Part shown: piece after piece, positions 62,346 to 64,000 of the stretch
Layout: the number at the start of each line of letters is the position of its first letter
Position numbering within the stretch: position 1 is the stretch's first letter
Source: Ruegeria sp. R14_0
GTDB lineage: Bacteria > Pseudomonadota > Alphaproteobacteria > Rhodobacterales > Rhodobacteraceae
Direction of reading: 5' to 3'
DNA length: 64,000 bases
NCBI RefSeq assembly: GCF_017743975.1
Contig: NZ_JAGHRC010000001.1
Coordinates: 992,001 to 1,056,000 of the forward strand
Made by a program: the position numbers and the translations under genes
Notes under the pieces: generated by a model
What the model was told of the DNA's origin: nothing
The model's input: only the letters and a program-made list of their open reading frames with translations
The model's database searches: none

Positions 62346-63476
62346 TCAAAGTGGCTCAATGTCCCCTTGCGCGCGTTGCGCGTGAAACTCGGCCTGCCAG
62401 GCGTCAAAAGTGCCTGCCGCAATCGCATCGCGCATGCCCTGCATGATCTCTTGGAAGTAATGCAGGTTGTGCCAGGTCAGCAACATGCCCGAGATCATCT
62501 CATTCGAACGGAACACATGGTGCAAGTACGCGCGGCAATAGTTCGAACACGCCGGACAGGTGCAGTGCTCGTCCAGCGGGCGTGGGTCATCAGCGTGGCG
62601 GGCGTTCTTGATGTTCACGACACCGTGACGCGTAAACACCTGCCCCGTGCGCCCCGAACGGGACGGCAGAACGCAATCCATCATGTCGATTCCACGCGCG
62701 ACCGCCCCGACAATATCGTCCGGCTTGCCGACACCCATCAGATAGCGCGGCTTGTCCACCGGCAGCATGTCGGGGGCAAAGTCCAGAACATCGAACATCG
62801 CCTCCTGCCCCTCGCCAACGGCCAGACCGCCGACGGCATAGCCTTCGAAGCCAATCTCTTTCAGCGCCTCGGCCGATTCCTCCCGGAAGTCTTGCTCAAG
62901 ACCGCCCTGTTGAATGCCGAACAGCGCGTGTCCGGGACGATCCCCAAAAGCATCCCGCGACCGCTGCGCCCACCGCATCGACAGGCGCATCGATTCAGCT
63001 ATGCGATCCCGGTCCGCAGGCAGCGCCGGGCATTCATCGAAGCACATCACGATGTCCGACCCCAACAGGCGCTGAATCTCCATCGACCGCTCGGGCGTCA
63101 ATTCGTGCCTTGACCCGTCGATATGAGATTTGAAGGTCACGCCCTTTTCGGTCAGTTTACGTAACCCGGCCAGCGACATAACCTGAAACCCGCCGGAATC
63201 CGTGAGGATCGGTCGCTCCCAATTCATGAACTTGTGCAGTCCACCCAAACGGTCGATCCGCTCGGCGGTCGGGCGCAGCATCAGATGGTACGTGTTGCCC
63301 AGCAAAATGTCCGCGCCCGTGGCCCGCACACTTTCCGGCATCATCGCTTTGACCGTGGCCGCCGTGCCGACCGGCATAAATGCAGGCGTGCGCACGTCAC
63401 CGCGCGGAGTATGGATGACTCCGGTGCGGGCCTTGCCATCGGTGGCCTTCAGGTCAAAAGAGAAACGGTCTGTCAT
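62346..63476 (-). CDS. tgt: tRNA-guanine transglycosylase
   Basis: 376 residues; replaces guanine-34 with preQ1 in tRNAs for Asp, Asn, His and Tyr, the start of queuosine synthesis. The catalytic aspartates are in [13 protein letters not shown] and [10 protein letters not shown]; the zinc site is [18 protein letters not shown]. tRNA-Asp, one of its substrates, is also in this window but the genes are unlinked. It lies between the nucleoside hydrolase gene and lon. Confidence 0.97.
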   Translation of the reverse strand: MTDRFSFDLKATDGKARTGVIHTPRGDVRTPAFMPVGTAATVKAMMPESVRATGADILLGNTYHLMLRPTAERIDRLGGLHKFMNWERPILTDSGGFQVMSLAGLRKLTEKGVTFKSHIDGSRHELTPERSMEIQRLLGSDIVMCFDECPALPADRDRIAESMRLSMRWAQRSRDAFGDRPGHALFGIQQGGLEQDFREESAEALKEIGFEGYAVGGLAVGEGQEAMFDVLDFAPDMLPVDKPRYLMGVGKPDDIVGAVARGIDMMDCVLPSRSGRTGQVFTRHGVVNIKNARHADDPRPLDEHCTCPACSNYCRAYLHHVFRSNEMISGMLLTWHNLHYFQEIMQGMRDAIAAGTFDAWQAEFHAQRAQGDIEPL

Positions 63477-63540
63477 GTGAATGCCTCAGGGTCGCTGAAC
63501 CGGGCAGCAATTGCCTGATCTTCGCTGCTATTGCAAGCCG

Positions 63541-64000
63541 TCAGGGCAGTGTCGCGACACGCTCGGTGAACAACTCGACAACCCCTGCCCCGTCCACGTC
63601 CCGGCACACACGAACAGATGGTCTGTCGCCATCAGGTACAGTGGCCCCTGCTTGTGGTCCGTCTGAGACGACGCGAATACCGGTTTCCACCATCTCGAAC
63701 ATGGGCGCATGCGTGCAGGCGATCACAGCGGTTGAGTCATGCAAACCACAGCCTTCCAACCCGCCGATGTCCTTGTAGAACTTCAGATAAAACCTTGAGA
63801 TGTCCCGCAGGAACCCGCCCATTTCGACCGAGCGTTCGGCCAATGCTTCGAAATCCGCAGTTTCGTAGAGCGTCTTCAAGGTTACATCCAGTCCCACCAG
63901 AACCGTATCGGGCGGAGACGCAAAGACCGCATCCGCCGCCTTTGCATCATGATAGATATTGGCCTCTGCGTGTTCGGTGATGTTGCCCGGGCAAAAGACC
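63541..64000 (-). CDS. Inosine-uridine preferring nucleoside hydrolase, C-terminal part (runs off the right edge)
   Basis: The last 152 residues are visible. They contain CPGNITEHAEANIYHDAKAA and the strand TVLVGLDVTLKTLY, as in nucleoside hydrolases that release the base from ribonucleosides, and a later GCGLHDSTAVIA. The calcium-binding aspartates near the N-terminus lie outside the window. It ends 64 bases before the tgt start on the same strand. Confidence 0.88.
   Translation of the reverse strand, partial: VFCPGNITEHAEANIYHDAKAADAVFASPPDTVLVGLDVTLKTLYETADFEALAERSVEMGGFLRDISRFYLKFYKDIGGLEGCGLHDSTAVIACTHAPMFEMVETGIRVVSDGPQAGATVPDGDRPSVRVCRDVDGAGVVELFTERVATLP

Overview
The window is a dense, high-GC stretch of a chromosome from an alphaproteobacterium, most likely a marine Rhodobacteraceae of the Roseobacter group (Ruegeria-like; this is inference from gene content). 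Supporting signs are an RNase E with a large acidic insertion in its S1 domain, the F1 zeta subunit (DUF1476), a three-part small PurL/PurS/PurQ synthetase, a GTTC-N7-GTTC LexA box, a fused indolepyruvate oxidoreductase, and a ZapA/coiled-coil (ZauP-type) pair. There is no plasmid backbone, IS element, CRISPR array or full prophage. Most genes sit in short, tightly packed operons with 4-bp ATGA overlaps.

Layout, left to right. 1-3.6 kb (minus): the start of class I fructose-bisphosphate aldolase, a cytochrome P450 coupled to a membrane lipase-like hydrolase, and ccdA. 3.7-7.3 kb: a TusA-like protein, a shared terminator, and rne with a long non-coding leader. 7.3-16.2 kb (mostly minus): a DctB/DctD-like two-component pair, purQ, an alcohol dehydrogenase lodged between purQ and purS, marC, purC, and a DUF4261/TerB-like pair; then the F1 zeta subunit on the plus strand. 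16.2-25.2 kb: betaine-homocysteine methyltransferase, a PaaG-like hydratase, cytochrome c maturation genes ccmH, ccmF and ccmE with a holin-endolysin cassette between ccmF and ccmE, then argC, murI and an acyltransferase. 25.2-37.2 kb: indolepyruvate oxidoreductase with a divergent LysR gene, a candidate small RNA, a large MscS-type channel, purL, bolA / small membrane protein / grxD, and an operon of ZauP-like protein, zapA and an MliC-like lysozyme inhibitor.

37.4-44.8 kb: transketolase, a thioesterase, a DUF808 protein, and two GAPDH genes (one GapB-like, probably NADP-preferring; one ordinary NAD type) with an unannotated 47-residue membrane protein between them; then coaD and a CBS protein. 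A GTTAGCGCTAAC-type operator lies upstream of both GAPDH genes and of the aldolase. 44.9-54.1 kb: a LysR regulator divergent from mmsA, an L,D-transpeptidase, a fasciclin protein, a methyltransferase, a GCS2-type ligase, and the valine-catabolic trio isobutyryl-CoA dehydrogenase, 3-hydroxyisobutyryl-CoA hydrolase and mmsB. 54.1-64 kb: a small secreted protein coupled to uvrA (with a LexA box), two tRNA-Asp and one tRNA-Val, an APC permease, lon (with a heat-shock type promoter), tgt, and the end of a nucleoside hydrolase gene.

Working together, the genes mainly cover central carbon flow (aldolase, GAPDH x2, transketolase), de novo purine synthesis (PurC, L, Q, S), cytochrome c maturation (CcdA, CcmE, F, H), valine breakdown, and RNA and protein quality control (RNase E, Lon, Tgt). 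The most unusual items are the lysis cassette inside the ccm region, which resembles the unlinked lysis module of gene transfer agents, the shared operator over three glycolytic/gluconeogenic genes, a candidate anti-Shine-Dalgarno small RNA at 29.8 kb, and a DctD-like regulator that has lost the sigma-54 contact loop.
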